Origin: JALYXI01 sp963716685
GTDB lineage: Bacteria; Acidobacteriota; Terriglobia; Bryobacterales; Bryobacteraceae
Assembly (NCBI GenBank): GCA_963716685.1
Contig: CAVQTR010000003.1
Location: 1,116,001-1,180,000, forward strand
DNA length: 64,000 nucleotides
Direction: 5' to 3'
Shown: piece after piece, positions 41,134-49,849 of the stretch
Layout of the letters: each line of letters starts with the position of its first letter
Position numbering within the stretch: the stretch's first letter is position 1
Made by a program: the position numbers and the translations under genes
The notes under the pieces: model-generated
Seen by the model: the letters and a program-made list of their open reading frames with translations, nothing else
What the model was told of the DNA's origin: nothing
Database searches by the model: none

Positions 41134-41763
41134 CTAGCAGGCGGCTTCTGTCTTCAATTTAACGGGCGACCTACGCCGGCGGCCGATGGCGACCGCAGTG
41201 GCTCCGCTGAGGAACAGCAGAAACGTCAGCGGCTCGGCAGTGGGGTGGACCGCTGCCGTTTGCAATTCGCCCAGTACCGGATGACCGCTGCCCGCGCTGG
41301 GGCTGGCGATGCGCAGAGCGCTAACGGACTCATTTGAGTCGGACGAGGTAAAGCCAAAGAATGCGGTCTGCTCGGTCAGGCTATTTCCCTGCGCCGTGGT
41401 GGCGGTCAGGATGTTGGAACCGCTTTCCCCATTGCCTCCGGCGCGAACTGCGGCTGCCGAGCTGTTTGCGGGTAGCACAATCACAATGGCGAGTCGGCCG
41501 GTGAGAAAGTTTGTGTAGGAATCGAGTGTGCCGGGCGCGCCGCTAAACAGATCGCCTGAATCAGACGAAAACGTGGAGCCTTCGTAAGAGAACGGATTGC
41601 CGAGATCGGTGTTGTCCGGCAGCGGCGAGAAATTGGTGGAGACGGTTGTGCCCGCGGCATTAGCGAAGTCGGAAGGATCGATGAAATCGACGCGGCTGGC
41701 ACTCACGGGCAGGGTGCCGCAGAGAGCGAGTACTATGACCATCAGGCGTGCGGTTTTCGGCAT
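41134..41763 (-). CDS. Secreted protein with PEP-CTERM-like sorting signal
   Basis: 209 residues. The N-terminus carries a signal peptide (LMVIVLALCGTLPVSAS). The body is Ser/Thr/Asn-rich, typical of extracellular proteins. The C-terminus EPLTFLLFLSGATAVAIG followed by RRRR is a PEP-CTERM-like signal: an EP turn, a single hydrophobic helix and a basic cluster. The usual first Pro of PEP is replaced (AEP). Such proteins are recognised by exosortase and sorted to the outer surface or extracellular polymer. No exosortase gene is in the window. Divergent from the MBL gene starting at 41856. Confidence 0.7.
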   Translation of the reverse strand: MPKTARLMVIVLALCGTLPVSASRVDFIDPSDFANAAGTTVSTNFSPLPDNTDLGNPFSYEGSTFSSDSGDLFSGAPGTLDSYTNFLTGRLAIVIVLPANSSAAAVRAGGNGESGSNILTATTAQGNSLTEQTAFFGFTSSDSNESVSALRIASPSAGSGHPVLGELQTAAVHPTAEPLTFLLFLSGATAVAIGRRRRSPVKLKTEAAC

Positions 41764-41855
41764 ATTTGGTAAGTGTGCTTTGCCCTCCGTTGTCTCATAA
41801 ATTGTGCGGTTCAGTACTTGACCGTGCCGGGCCGGCAGCCCACAATCGTTTCAGA

Positions 41856-42671
41856 ATGAAACAGATACCGCTTCCGGAATATGAGGTCGTACCGCTCGAC
41901 AACATCGCGCCCGATGTGCGCGGGCTGCGCATTCTCTTTGTGAATGTGTTTGCTGTCGGGATTCGGGGCGGACCCTGGACGCTGATCGATGCCGGGCTGT
42001 ATTTGTCGGCCACGCGCATTCGACACTGGGCGGAGAATATCTTCGGAGAAGGCGCGCCGCCACAGGCGATCATTCTGACCCACGGCCACTTCGACCATGT
42101 GGGGGCGTTGCAGGATCTCGCGGATCACTGGGGCGTTTCGGTTTACGCGCATCCGCTCGAGATGCCTTACATCACGGGGCTGGCGGAGTACCCGCCGCCC
42201 GACCCGAAGGTGGGCGGAGGCATGATGGCGCTGATGTCACCGCTATATCCGCGGGGGCCGATCGACATCACAACGCGCGCGCGTCCGCTGCCTACGGATG
42301 GCTCGGTGCCGGGCATGCCGGGCTGGAAGTGGGTGCCGACGCCGGGCCACTCGCCTGGGCACATTTCGCTGTTTCGCGAGCTCGATCATCTGCTGCTGGT
42401 GGGCGATGCGTTCTGCACGACTAAGCAGGAATCACTGTTCGCGGTGGCGGAGCAGCGGCCGGAACTGCACGGGCCTCCAGCGTACTACACGCCCGACTGG
42501 GATGCGGCGCGAAGTTCTGTGCAGGCGCTGGCAGCATTACAGCCGGCTTGCATTGCGCCCTCACACGGACAACCGATGGCGGGCGACGAAGTGGCGGCGC
42601 AGGTGAAGCAGCTGGCGGACGAGTTCGACAGCATCGCGCTGCCGGAACACGGCCGCTACGTCAATCGCTGA
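41856..42671 (+). CDS. MBL-fold metallohydrolase
   Basis: 271 residues from ATG 41856; longer upstream starts would cross the divergent promoter region. The metal-binding motif ILTHGHFDHVGALQ (HxHxDH, near 73-80) and the later His/Asp ligands in GHSPGHISLF and LLVGDAFCT are the glyoxalase II/lactonase-type MBL set. The C-terminal SHGQPMAGDEVAAQVK segment closes the fold. No signal peptide. Substrates of this group range from S-glutathione thioesters to lactones, so the role is open. The 3' end overlaps the convergent ROK kinase gene by 16 bases. Confidence 0.82.
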   Translation: MKQIPLPEYEVVPLDNIAPDVRGLRILFVNVFAVGIRGGPWTLIDAGLYLSATRIRHWAENIFGEGAPPQAIILTHGHFDHVGALQDLADHWGVSVYAHPLEMPYITGLAEYPPPDPKVGGGMMALMSPLYPRGPIDITTRARPLPTDGSVPGMPGWKWVPTPGHSPGHISLFRELDHLLLVGDAFCTTKQESLFAVAEQRPELHGPPAYYTPDWDAARSSVQALAALQPACIAPSHGQPMAGDEVAAQVKQLADEFDSIALPEHGRYVNR

Positions 42672-43489
42672 GCGAGAGCGACCCCGCCGAGCACACCGGC
42701 GCTGTCACCAAGCCCGGGCGCGACGATGTCCGGCATCGCCACGTAGCGGTTCAGCAGCGCGGCGACTTTCGAACGTACGAGGTCAACCGGCGTTCCCAGC
42801 ATGACGCTGCCGCCGAGAATGATGCGGCGCGGCGCGAGGGTGAAGATGAAGCCCGCGATGCCGCTTGCGAGATAGCCGGCTTCCAGGTCCCACGCCGGAT
42901 GCCCGGCTGGCAGATCCTGCCCGGATTTGCCCCAGCGCTCACGGATGGCGACGCCGGAAGCGAGACCTTCAAGGCAATCGCCATGGGCGTAGCAGCAGCC
43001 GGGAAACGGGTCGCGCGCGAGGTCGTGCGGAACGCGGACGTGTCCCATTTCGGGATGCGAAGCGCCGTGGAGCAGGCGGCCCTCCAGCATGCCGCCGCCG
43101 CCGATGCCGGTACCGACGGTGAGGTACAGGAAATCGCTCAAACCCTGCGCGGCGCCCCAGGTATTCTCGCCGAGGGCGGCGGCGTTGACATCGGTATCGA
43201 AGGCGATGCGGTGGACGCCTGTGGCCTGACGGACGGCGTCTACGATTCCAAACTGCTGCCAGGCGGTTTTGGGCGTCGTGGTGATGCGACCGGCGGCGAT
43301 ATCGATCGGCCCGAAGCAGCCAATACCGATGGCCGCGACCGGGTGACGGCGGAAGAATTCAGCGATCCGCGGGATGGTTTCCGCCGGGGTGCCGGTGGAG
43401 AATTCTTCGGAGACGACGTCGTGCGGGGCCGAGCCGGTGGCGCAGACAAAATGCGTGCCGCCGGCCTCGATTCCGCCAAACGAAGCCAT
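42656..43489 (-). CDS. ROK-family fructokinase-like sugar kinase
   Basis: 277 residues, short for ROK kinases because it lacks a helix-turn-helix (so kinase, not repressor). It begins FGGIEAGGTHFVCATG (ATP phosphate-1 loop). ROK signature LTVGTGIGGGG is near 123-133. The zinc site is HPEMGHVRVPHD followed by FPGCCYAHGDCLEG (Cys/His-rich, as in ScrK/GmuE-type fructokinases). C-terminal GGSVMLG is the adenosine site. Product is likely fructose 6-phosphate from fructose, or a related hexose. It is directly adjacent to the OsmC stop, in an operon with GH127, which could release a sugar it phosphorylates. Confidence 0.85.
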   Translation of the reverse strand: MASFGGIEAGGTHFVCATGSAPHDVVSEEFSTGTPAETIPRIAEFFRRHPVAAIGIGCFGPIDIAAGRITTTPKTAWQQFGIVDAVRQATGVHRIAFDTDVNAAALGENTWGAAQGLSDFLYLTVGTGIGGGGMLEGRLLHGASHPEMGHVRVPHDLARDPFPGCCYAHGDCLEGLASGVAIRERWGKSGQDLPAGHPAWDLEAGYLASGIAGFIFTLAPRRIILGGSVMLGTPVDLVRSKVAALLNRYVAMPDIVAPGLGDSAGVLGGVALAQRLT

Positions 43490-43918
43490 TTAGCTGACGA
43501 GCGTGGCTTTCAGCGCGATTTCCGCTCCCGTGTAGAGCTTCGAGACGGGGCAGTTCTTTTTTGCGGTTTCCGCGTACTCCTGAAACTTCGCCTGATCGAT
43601 GCCGGGGACTTCGCCTTCGGTCTCCAGATCGATCTTCGGAATGGCCCAGCCATCGCCCACCTTGTCCAGATGAACTCCGGCCCTGGTGTGAATGCGGGTG
43701 GGCGTGAGGCCCGCCTGCGTGAGGACGGCGGAAAGCGCCATGGAAAAACAGCCCGCGTGCGCCGCGCCGATCAGTTCCTCAGGGTTGGTGCCGGCACCAT
43801 CCTGCATGCGCGACTGGAACGAATACGGTCCATCGAACGCGCCGCTGCCGAGCTTCATGTGTCCCTTGCCGTCTGTTACCTTGCCGAACCACTCGGCATC
43901 CGCATTCCGAATTGGCAT
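43490..43918 (-). CDS. OsmC-family protein
   Basis: 142 residues, the usual OsmC size. Features: GKGHMKLGSGAFDGPYSF strands, NPEELIGAAHAGCFSMALSA with the first active-site Cys (near 58), and ETAKKNCPVSKLY with the second Cys (near 123), the pair that reduces organic hydroperoxides. Cytoplasmic, probably detoxifying peroxides. It sits between GH127 (3 bases upstream) and the ROK kinase (directly abutting), so all three are likely on one transcript, though a functional link is unclear. Confidence 0.92.
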   Translation of the reverse strand: MPIRNADAEWFGKVTDGKGHMKLGSGAFDGPYSFQSRMQDGAGTNPEELIGAAHAGCFSMALSAVLTQAGLTPTRIHTRAGVHLDKVGDGWAIPKIDLETEGEVPGIDQAKFQEYAETAKKNCPVSKLYTGAEIALKATLVS

Positions 43919-43921
43919 TAA

Positions 43922-45898
43922 TCAGTTGGTCCCCACACCCGTTATACAGCATGCGGGTACCCAGACCTCCATGGCTCCGGGCTCGCGGTTGGACCAGGCG
44001 TAATACGGAATGAAGCGCAGCTCGACGGGCTTTGTGGAATGGCCGCGGCTCTGAGCGAGCGGTTCATAGAGAGGCTCGTCTTCCAGAGGTTTGCGGAAGG
44101 CGCTGCCGGCATGCGTCAGCATGACGATGCCGCCCAGCAGATCGGGCTTGCGTTCTTCGCCAAAGGCCGCGGTGGGCTTCGCGAGCACAACATCGGCAAC
44201 CGGGGCCTGCTGATCGGGCTGCTCCAGACAGTAGATAAGCGGGCCGCGCTGCACCGCGACCTTGCCATCGTCTTCGGTCACGAGGGGATTTGCCGCCACC
44301 AGAGTGCTGCGGGTATCGAACTCCAGCGTGACCTTGTCGCCTGGCTTCCAGGTGCGCTGGATCGCCAGATACTGGCCGGATTTCACGCCCGTTACTGCGG
44401 TTCCATTCACCAGCACTTTGGTGGAGGCGCTCCAGCCAGGGATGCGCAGGCGCAGCGTGAAGCTCTTTTCGGAGGCAGGCGAAACGGTGAGGAGTACACT
44501 GCCTTCCCACGGATATTTGGTCTGCTGCGAAACGCGCAGCGGCGTGCCATCTTCCAGATGCCAGTCCAGATCGGAGTTGTGATAGAAGTGCACCCAAAGG
44601 CCGTCTTTCGCGGTGGCATAGAAGTAGCCGGGCAGGGAACTGAGGGTGCGTTCCAAGTTGGGCGGGCAGCAGGTGGTGTCGTACCAGGGATTGCGAATCT
44701 TGTCGCTGGGATCGAGGCCCGACCACGCGAGCGGATTGCGGTAGCAGTACAGCGTACCGGTCAGCGACATGCCGGAGTTGATGCCGTTGTAGAGAGCGCG
44801 CTCCATGACGTCGGTGTACTTCGCTTCTCCGGTAGCAGCCAGCATACGGAAGTTCCACATCATGTTGCCGATGGCGGCACAGCTTTCGGTGTAGGCCTGC
44901 GAGTTGGGCAGCTCCCAGGATTCGCCGAATGCTTCGCCGCTCGACCGGGAACCGACGCCGCCGGTGATATAGAGCTTGTGACGGACCAGATCGTCCCAGA
45001 GCGCGTTGAGGGTCTTCAGGTACGCCGGGTCGCCGGTTTCCAGATAGTAGTCGGTGGCGCCGCTGGAGGCATACATGGCGCGTACGGCGTGGCCCACCAG
45101 CTTCGTGCGGGAGGTGAAGGGGACGCCGCTGAACATGTAATTGGTCTCGGAAACCTTCAGCTTCAGGCGATCTGTTTCCACGCCGCTGAGCAGATAGCCG
45201 GCGAGCTCGAGGGCATGCCGGTCGCCGGTGGTGCGGTAAAGCTCCGCCAACGCGAGCTCCAGTTCGGGATGTCCGGTGAGCAGCGGCCGCTTCTCGGGAC
45301 CGAAATTAGCGACCAGGTAATTAACGTACTTCTGCCCGGCATCGAGCAGGCGCGTATTCCCGGTGGCGCGGTAATAGGCGATGGCGCCCTGAAGCATGTG
45401 CCCGAGGCAATACAACTCGTGGCCGCGCGTCATCTGCGTGAAGCGATCCCTGGCACGGTCAAGCGACCAGTGCGTATCGAGATAGCCGTCCTTGTCCTGC
45501 GCCGCGACGATCTCGTCAATGGCGCGTTCGATGCGGCTTTGCAGATCGGGATTCGGCGCGCCTTGCAACGAGTAAGCGGCGGCCTCGATCCACTTATAAA
45601 TGTCGGAATCCGTATAGACGGGGCCGCGCAGGGGAGCGTCCTTCCGGCCGGACACGCGGCGGAAATCATCGAGAATGCCGTTGGCCTCCAGCAGGTCGTA
45701 CATGGTTGGCATGCTGCGTTCCACGTTCACCTTGCGCCGCTCATACCAGAAGCCTTCGCCGATCTTCACGGCGCGGATGGGCACCGGGTGCATGACCGCT
45801 TTGGCGGAATTGTCGAGGAAGAGAACGCCCTGATCGCGCCAGTCGGCGGCGCACAGGGTCAGCACAGAAACGGCCGCAAGCAGGCCGAGTTTCATCAT
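43922..45898 (-). CDS. GH127 (DUF1680) beta-L-arabinofuranosidase-like glycosidase, secreted
   Basis: 658 residues with a signal peptide (GLLAAVSVLTLCAADW). The (alpha/alpha)6 barrel characteristic of GH127 is recognisable: GRKDAPLRGPVYTDSDIYKW, AAYSLQG, GHELYCLGHMLQGAIAYY, and FGESWELPNSQAYTESCAAI. The zinc-coordinating Cys-Cys pair and catalytic Cys are in YDTTCCPPNLERT near 420, matching the retaining cysteine mechanism known for GH127. It likely removes terminal beta-L-arabinofuranose from plant or microbial glycans in the periplasm. It precedes OsmC and the ROK kinase in the same direction. Confidence 0.9.
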   Translation of the reverse strand: MMKLGLLAAVSVLTLCAADWRDQGVLFLDNSAKAVMHPVPIRAVKIGEGFWYERRKVNVERSMPTMYDLLEANGILDDFRRVSGRKDAPLRGPVYTDSDIYKWIEAAAYSLQGAPNPDLQSRIERAIDEIVAAQDKDGYLDTHWSLDRARDRFTQMTRGHELYCLGHMLQGAIAYYRATGNTRLLDAGQKYVNYLVANFGPEKRPLLTGHPELELALAELYRTTGDRHALELAGYLLSGVETDRLKLKVSETNYMFSGVPFTSRTKLVGHAVRAMYASSGATDYYLETGDPAYLKTLNALWDDLVRHKLYITGGVGSRSSGEAFGESWELPNSQAYTESCAAIGNMMWNFRMLAATGEAKYTDVMERALYNGINSGMSLTGTLYCYRNPLAWSGLDPSDKIRNPWYDTTCCPPNLERTLSSLPGYFYATAKDGLWVHFYHNSDLDWHLEDGTPLRVSQQTKYPWEGSVLLTVSPASEKSFTLRLRIPGWSASTKVLVNGTAVTGVKSGQYLAIQRTWKPGDKVTLEFDTRSTLVAANPLVTEDDGKVAVQRGPLIYCLEQPDQQAPVADVVLAKPTAAFGEERKPDLLGGIVMLTHAGSAFRKPLEDEPLYEPLAQSRGHSTKPVELRFIPYYAWSNREPGAMEVWVPACCITGVGTN

Positions 45899-45931
45899 GC
45901 GAATAGTCTATAACCGATTGGGAGGTTCAAT

Positions 45932-46009
45932 ATGCCGCGACGTCCCCGCCGGATTTGGCCGGAGACGCCGCGAACAGGATGGCAGGATCAGACGTGCTGT
46001 GTTTTGTAG
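45932..46009 (+). CDS. Candidate short ORF, 25 residues
   Basis: ATG 45932 with GGGAGG six bases upstream, the best ribosome-binding site in this stretch, and a stop at 46009. The product begins MPRRPRRIWPETPRTG and is strongly basic at the N-terminus. It lies on the strand opposite to both flanking genes and overlaps the 3' end of the YdcH gene by 22 bases. It could be a microprotein or a chance frame. Confidence 0.22.
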   Translation: MPRRPRRIWPETPRTGWQDQTCCVL

Positions 46010-46224
46010 CGGCTTACCATTTCTTCCATCTGATCTTTGATATGAAGTTTGAGCTTCTTGAGGCGGTGTTCCTCGATTTCATCCTGCTCAGTGGCGTGAG
46101 GGTCGTTCTCGAGCTTCATTACCTGAGCTTTGTACTCCTGATGCTGGCGAGCGAGTTCCTGGTATTCCTCGCTGGTCTGCATCAGGTGCTGCTTTATCTC
46201 GTCAGCCTCTTTTTGTTCCATCAT
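45988..46224 (-). CDS. YdcH/DUF465-like small coiled-coil protein
   Basis: 78 residues, almost all helical and strongly charged, with heptad-like hydrophobics. The C-terminal EEHRLKKLKLHIKDQMEEMV matches the YdcH/DUF465 signature (L-K-K-x-K-L-x-x-K-D-x-I). These are small soluble proteins of unknown role. The gene stands alone between GH127 and the acetyltransferase gene, reading the same way as both. Confidence 0.72.
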   Translation of the reverse strand: MMEQKEADEIKQHLMQTSEEYQELARQHQEYKAQVMKLENDPHATEQDEIEEHRLKKLKLHIKDQMEEMVSRYKTQHV

Positions 46225-46312
46225 TCCGGCATAGCTCCTTTTCAGTGGAGTTGCCTCGCCGGATCCCCGGGGGAACGCGGAACCCGGTGGGTAGCTTCCA
46301 CTCCAGAACCTA

Positions 46313-46711
46313 TCACCTTTTCAAACTCATGACAATGGCTGACTCCGGGGGCGACTGGTAGTAGCCGTACCGGATTCCCGCTTCGGCAAACCCCGCCTTG
46401 CGATAGAGCGCGCGGGCGGCCCAATTGCTCTCGCGCACTTCCAAAAGCACGAGCGGCGAGGAGAGATGGCCGAGCAGCGCGAGCGCAAGGCCATGACGGC
46501 GGCAATCCGGGTGAATGGCCAGGTTAAGGATTTCGACTTCGCCGGGCGCGGTCTCACGCCAGGCAAGGAATCCGCCGACCTGGCCGCCATCCATCTCGAG
46601 GATCAGCAGCGGGTAGCCGGTGAGATCCCACTGCGCAGCCTCGGGCGAGGCGGCCTGAATGCGCGCGACCGCCTCCAGGTCCGTTTCTACTCCCGCGCGC
46701 ACGTGCATCAT
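46313..46711 (-). CDS. RimI-like GNAT N-acetyltransferase
   Basis: 132 residues with a GNAT fold. The CoA pyrophosphate loop is HPDCRRHGLALALLGHL (near 68-84; Q/R-x-x-G-x-G/A variant). ESNWAARALYRKAGFAEAGI near 95-115 is the typical RimI end motif with the catalytic Tyr. The N-terminus RAGVETDLEAVARIQAASPE fits RimI. RimI acetylates the N-terminal Ala of ribosomal protein bS18 in model bacteria; here the target is inferred. Divergent from the next gene with 29 bases between starts. Confidence 0.8.
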   Translation of the reverse strand: MMHVRAGVETDLEAVARIQAASPEAAQWDLTGYPLLILEMDGGQVGGFLAWRETAPGEVEILNLAIHPDCRRHGLALALLGHLSSPLVLLEVRESNWAARALYRKAGFAEAGIRYGYYQSPPESAIVMSLKR

Positions 46712-46740
46712 CCGGATGGTACCTGCTACGTTGAAAGCCG

Positions 46741-47454
46741 ATGCAACGCCGTTCTTTTCTCGCGCTCGGGTTTGGCTGGTGGCCTTTTCACCATCCGGTC
46801 CTGATGCTTTCGGGCGTCTCGTTCGAAGTGATGCGGTACCAGCACTCGAACCGGCGTTACCTGTTGATCCATGGCAATGAATCGACGGCGCGCGATCTGC
46901 TCACCAACTGGATGTACACGCATCCGGGGATCGGTTACGCGGTGACGTCGAAGACGAGGAACGTGGAGATCGAGGGAGCGAAGATCGACCCGAACCGGAT
47001 GTTTTCGCGCGTGGGCGCGGAGGCGAGTCTGCGGCGGCTGAACAACGGCATGGCAGCGGACAAGGTCACCGGTATTTTGAATTATTTGGACCGCCATCGC
47101 GACGAACTGCTGAAGCACCTCATTCCGCCGCCGGGCGGGGTGACGATCGCGCTGCATAACAACAACGAAGGATACAACGTAAACGAGGAACTGGCGGACA
47201 GCGACCGCACTTCGATCCGGCAACCTAACCGCCCGCACGAGTTTTTCCTGTGCACGGATCCGGCGGATTACGAGGTGCTGGCGAAATCGCCTTACAACGT
47301 GGTGCTGCAGAACAAGAAGCCGGCGACCGACGACGGTTCGCTCTCGCGCCTGGCGGCGAAGAAAGGGTTCCGATATATCAATCTGGAGACTACCCTGGGG
47401 CAGTACGAAGAGCAGGCGGCGCGACTGGAGTGGCTGGACGCGAATCTGCCGTAG
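46741..47454 (+). CDS. Protein of unknown function, secreted or membrane-associated
   Basis: 237 residues from ATG 46741. The start MQRRSFLALGFGWW is a short arginine-containing leader reminiscent of a TAT or lipoprotein-type signal, but has no lipobox. The body includes RYLLIHGNESTARDLLTNWM, EGAKIDPNRMFSRVGAEASL, GGVTIALHNNNEGYNV and RPHEFFLCTDPADYEVLA. The H-G-N-E and D-P-N-R-M-F patterns resemble M14-like or N-formylglutamate-type amidohydrolase domains, but I cannot assign a family. It stands alone between divergent and convergent genes. Confidence 0.5.
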   Translation: MQRRSFLALGFGWWPFHHPVLMLSGVSFEVMRYQHSNRRYLLIHGNESTARDLLTNWMYTHPGIGYAVTSKTRNVEIEGAKIDPNRMFSRVGAEASLRRLNNGMAADKVTGILNYLDRHRDELLKHLIPPPGGVTIALHNNNEGYNVNEELADSDRTSIRQPNRPHEFFLCTDPADYEVLAKSPYNVVLQNKKPATDDGSLSRLAAKKGFRYINLETTLGQYEEQAARLEWLDANLP

Positions 47455-47479
47455 GACGGCTCAGGTGACGCTTTGAACA

Positions 47480-48685
47480 TTAAAGCGGAAGGATTTCTTC
47501 CCGCTGCGGGTCGAATTTCAGACGGCGCTTTTGTTCCCATGCCAGGTTCCCGAGGTGTGATGCCTGCGCGGAACGGTGCCCGACGTAGACGTCCCCGTTC
47601 GGGGTCTGGCGTGACTTCACGCAATCGAGGAAGTTGCGCACGTGCTCGACGGTCTGATCCACCTTCGCCTTCACAATCACCGGCTCGGCACCTTTTCCCG
47701 GCGGGGTAAAAACGAAGCCTTTGCGATCCAGATCGAGGCGGCCTTCCGAGCCGTAGAACGTCATGCCTTCGCCGGTTGCGCCGGGGACGACCGTAGCTTC
47801 GAAGCTGGCGGCCCACTCGCCGGGGTATTCCAGTTGGACGTCGATGGTGTCGGGCGCGGTCCGGCCATCCTTATAAAAGTAGATGCCGCCGGCGGCCGTC
47901 GCGGAGATGGGGTTGTCCTGGCCCATCATCATGTGTACCGTGTCGATCCAGTGGGTGAACAAATCGGTCACCTGGCCGCCGCCGAAATCCAGATAGGCGC
48001 GGAAATTCCAGTATTGCTGTGGATCCCAGTCGCGCCACTTTACGCGGCCCAGATAGCGGTTCCAGTCCAGATTTGCCGGCTTCGCGGCCATGGAGGCCGG
48101 AGCCTTTTGCAGGTGCGCGCCGTTGCCGTTCCAGACCGTGCGCACCAGTGTCACCTTGCCCAGCTTGTTGGTGCGGAAGTATTCGTCGCGCGCCTGCAGG
48201 AACGTCGCGCCGGAGCGTTGCTGCATGCCCACCTGACAGATACGGTTATTCACGCGGGCGGCGCTAACCACCTGCGGACCCTCGCCGATGGTGAGCGAAA
48301 GTGGCTTTTCGCAGTAAACGTCTTTCCCGGCGTTCAGCGCATCGATGGCGATGGGGCAGTGCCAGTGATCGGGCGTGGCGATGTAGACGATGTCGGTCTG
48401 CGCTTCATCGAGCAGCCGGCGATGGTCGCCGTAGCGCGCGATGGTGTCGTTCGGCGCAAGCTTCGCAGCCTGATCCATGCGGTCGCCCCAGACATCGCAG
48501 AGGGCGGTGAGTCGCACTTCGGGGTTGGAGAGGAAGCTCCTGGTGACACCCTTGCCGCGGCCGCCGCAGCCGATGAGCGCCATGCGTACGGTATCATTCG
48601 CACCCATGATCCGCGAGTAGGAAGCTGCGGTTACTGTCAGGGTGCCGGCGCGAAGCAGATTGCGGCGGGTGAGGTCAGTCGTCAT
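47480..48685 (-). CDS. Gfo/Idh/MocA-family oxidoreductase, exported
   Basis: 401 residues. A TAT-type signal is present (TRRNLLRAGTLTVTAASYS). The NAD(P)-binding Rossmann motif is VRMALIGCGGRGKGVTRSF, followed by DVWGDR, VYIATPDHWH and the EKP motif in KDVYCEKPLS (conserved Lys near 121). The C-terminal domain carries GGQVTDLFTHWIDTVHMMMG with conserved Asp/His. Acidobacterial and planctomycete genomes have many such exported members, thought to act on sugars or inositols; the substrate here is unknown. It stands 17 bases upstream of the dnaJ stop and may share its transcript or be separate. Confidence 0.85.
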   Translation of the reverse strand: MTTDLTRRNLLRAGTLTVTAASYSRIMGANDTVRMALIGCGGRGKGVTRSFLSNPEVRLTALCDVWGDRMDQAAKLAPNDTIARYGDHRRLLDEAQTDIVYIATPDHWHCPIAIDALNAGKDVYCEKPLSLTIGEGPQVVSAARVNNRICQVGMQQRSGATFLQARDEYFRTNKLGKVTLVRTVWNGNGAHLQKAPASMAAKPANLDWNRYLGRVKWRDWDPQQYWNFRAYLDFGGGQVTDLFTHWIDTVHMMMGQDNPISATAAGGIYFYKDGRTAPDTIDVQLEYPGEWAASFEATVVPGATGEGMTFYGSEGRLDLDRKGFVFTPPGKGAEPVIVKAKVDQTVEHVRNFLDCVKSRQTPNGDVYVGHRSAQASHLGNLAWEQKRRLKFDPQREEILPL

Positions 48686-48702
48686 AACTGACGCTCATTG
48701 TA

Positions 48703-49842
48703 TTACGCGAAATAATCCTTGACGCGTTCGAACAGACCCTTCTCGTTAGGTTCGTTCTCGGCGGGAAGCGTCTGGCCCAGCTGTTCGAAGAGCTTGCGCT
48801 GCTCGCGTGTGAGCTTCGCGGGGGTACGCACATCGACGTGCACCACGATGTCGCCGCGGGTGTGGCCGTTCACCTGAGCGATGCCCTTGTTGCGCAGCCG
48901 GAACTGCGCGCCGGTCTGCGTGCCTTCGGGAATCTTGAGCGTGGCGGCCTCACCGAGGGTTGGCACGGAGATCTCCGCGCCCAGCGCGGCCTGCGCGATG
49001 TTGATCGGAATGCTGCAGTGCAGATCGTTCTCGTGGCGTTCAAAGAACGGATGCTCCTTGACCTTCAGGAAAACGTAAAGGTCGCCCGGAGGTCCGCCGT
49101 TAACGCTGGGCTGGCCCTCGCCGGTGAGGCGAAGGCGATTGCCATCCGCGACGCCGGCCGGGATGTTCACCTTCAGCTTGCGGTGGACCTGTTTGAAGGC
49201 TTCACCGCGGCATTCGCGGCATGGATTTTTGACGATTTTGCCGGAACCGTTGCACTGCGGGCAGGTACGGCGAACCGAAAGGAAGCCCTGCTGATAGAGC
49301 ACTTCGCCGCGTCCGCGGCACTGCGGACAGGATGTCGAACCGCTGCCGGGTTCGGCGCCGCTGCCCTGGCAGTGGTCGCACCGCTCGAGGCGCGGGAGCT
49401 GAATTTCCGCGGTCATGCCGAATGCGGCATCTTCAAAGCTGATCTGCAGATCGTAGCGGACATCTTCTCCGCGAGAAACACGGGGGCCGCCGTTGCCGCG
49501 TGAACGGGAACCGCCCCCGAAGACGTCTCCAAAGCCGAACTGGCTGAGGATGTCGCCGAGATCGAAGCTGTTCGGGTCGAACCCGCCGCCGCCTGCCATG
49601 CCCTGGACACCCTGGTGACCGTAATGGTCGTAAGCCGCGCGCTTCTGCGCATCGGTGAGCACGGAGTACGCTTCCGCGGCCTCCTTGAACTTTTCTTCGG
49701 CGTCCTTATTATCGGGATTGCGATCGGGGTGATACTGCAGCGCCAGCTTGCGGTAGGCGCTCTTCAGCTGTGCATCATCGGCGTTGCGATCGACGCCCAG
49801 CACTTCATAGTAGTCGCGTTTCGTCACCTGTGAGCCTGGCAT
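48703..49842 (-). CDS. dnaJ: Chaperone DnaJ
   Basis: 379 residues (GTG 49827, preceded by CAGG, is an alternative start giving the common N-terminus TKRDYYEVLGV). J domain with HPD in QYHPDRNPDN (residues about 37-46), Gly/Phe-rich linker (DVFGGGSRSRGNGGP), four CxxCxGxG zinc repeats (CDHCQGSG, CPQCRGRG, CPQCNGSG, CRECRG) and C-terminal substrate-binding domains. DnaJ delivers unfolded proteins to DnaK and stimulates its ATPase. It ends the hrcA-grpE-dnaJ operon; dnaK is not in the window. Confidence 0.97.
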   Translation of the reverse strand: MPGSQVTKRDYYEVLGVDRNADDAQLKSAYRKLALQYHPDRNPDNKDAEEKFKEAAEAYSVLTDAQKRAAYDHYGHQGVQGMAGGGGFDPNSFDLGDILSQFGFGDVFGGGSRSRGNGGPRVSRGEDVRYDLQISFEDAAFGMTAEIQLPRLERCDHCQGSGAEPGSGSTSCPQCRGRGEVLYQQGFLSVRRTCPQCNGSGKIVKNPCRECRGEAFKQVHRKLKVNIPAGVADGNRLRLTGEGQPSVNGGPPGDLYVFLKVKEHPFFERHENDLHCSIPINIAQAALGAEISVPTLGEAATLKIPEGTQTGAQFRLRNKGIAQVNGHTRGDIVVHVDVRTPAKLTREQRKLFEQLGQTLPAENEPNEKGLFERVKDYFA

Positions 49843-49849
49843 CGCATGC

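Noticed and set aside
42548..43921. 457-codon plus-strand frame across the ROK and OsmC genes
   Set aside because: Runs antisense over two genes with recognised motifs; product has no domain.
44039..45913. 624-codon open frame on the plus strand opposite the GH127 gene
   Set aside because: It mirrors the GC-rich third-position pattern of the real gene, has no ribosome-binding site and low-complexity, arginine- and glycine-rich product; the minus-strand GH127 gene has clear family motifs.
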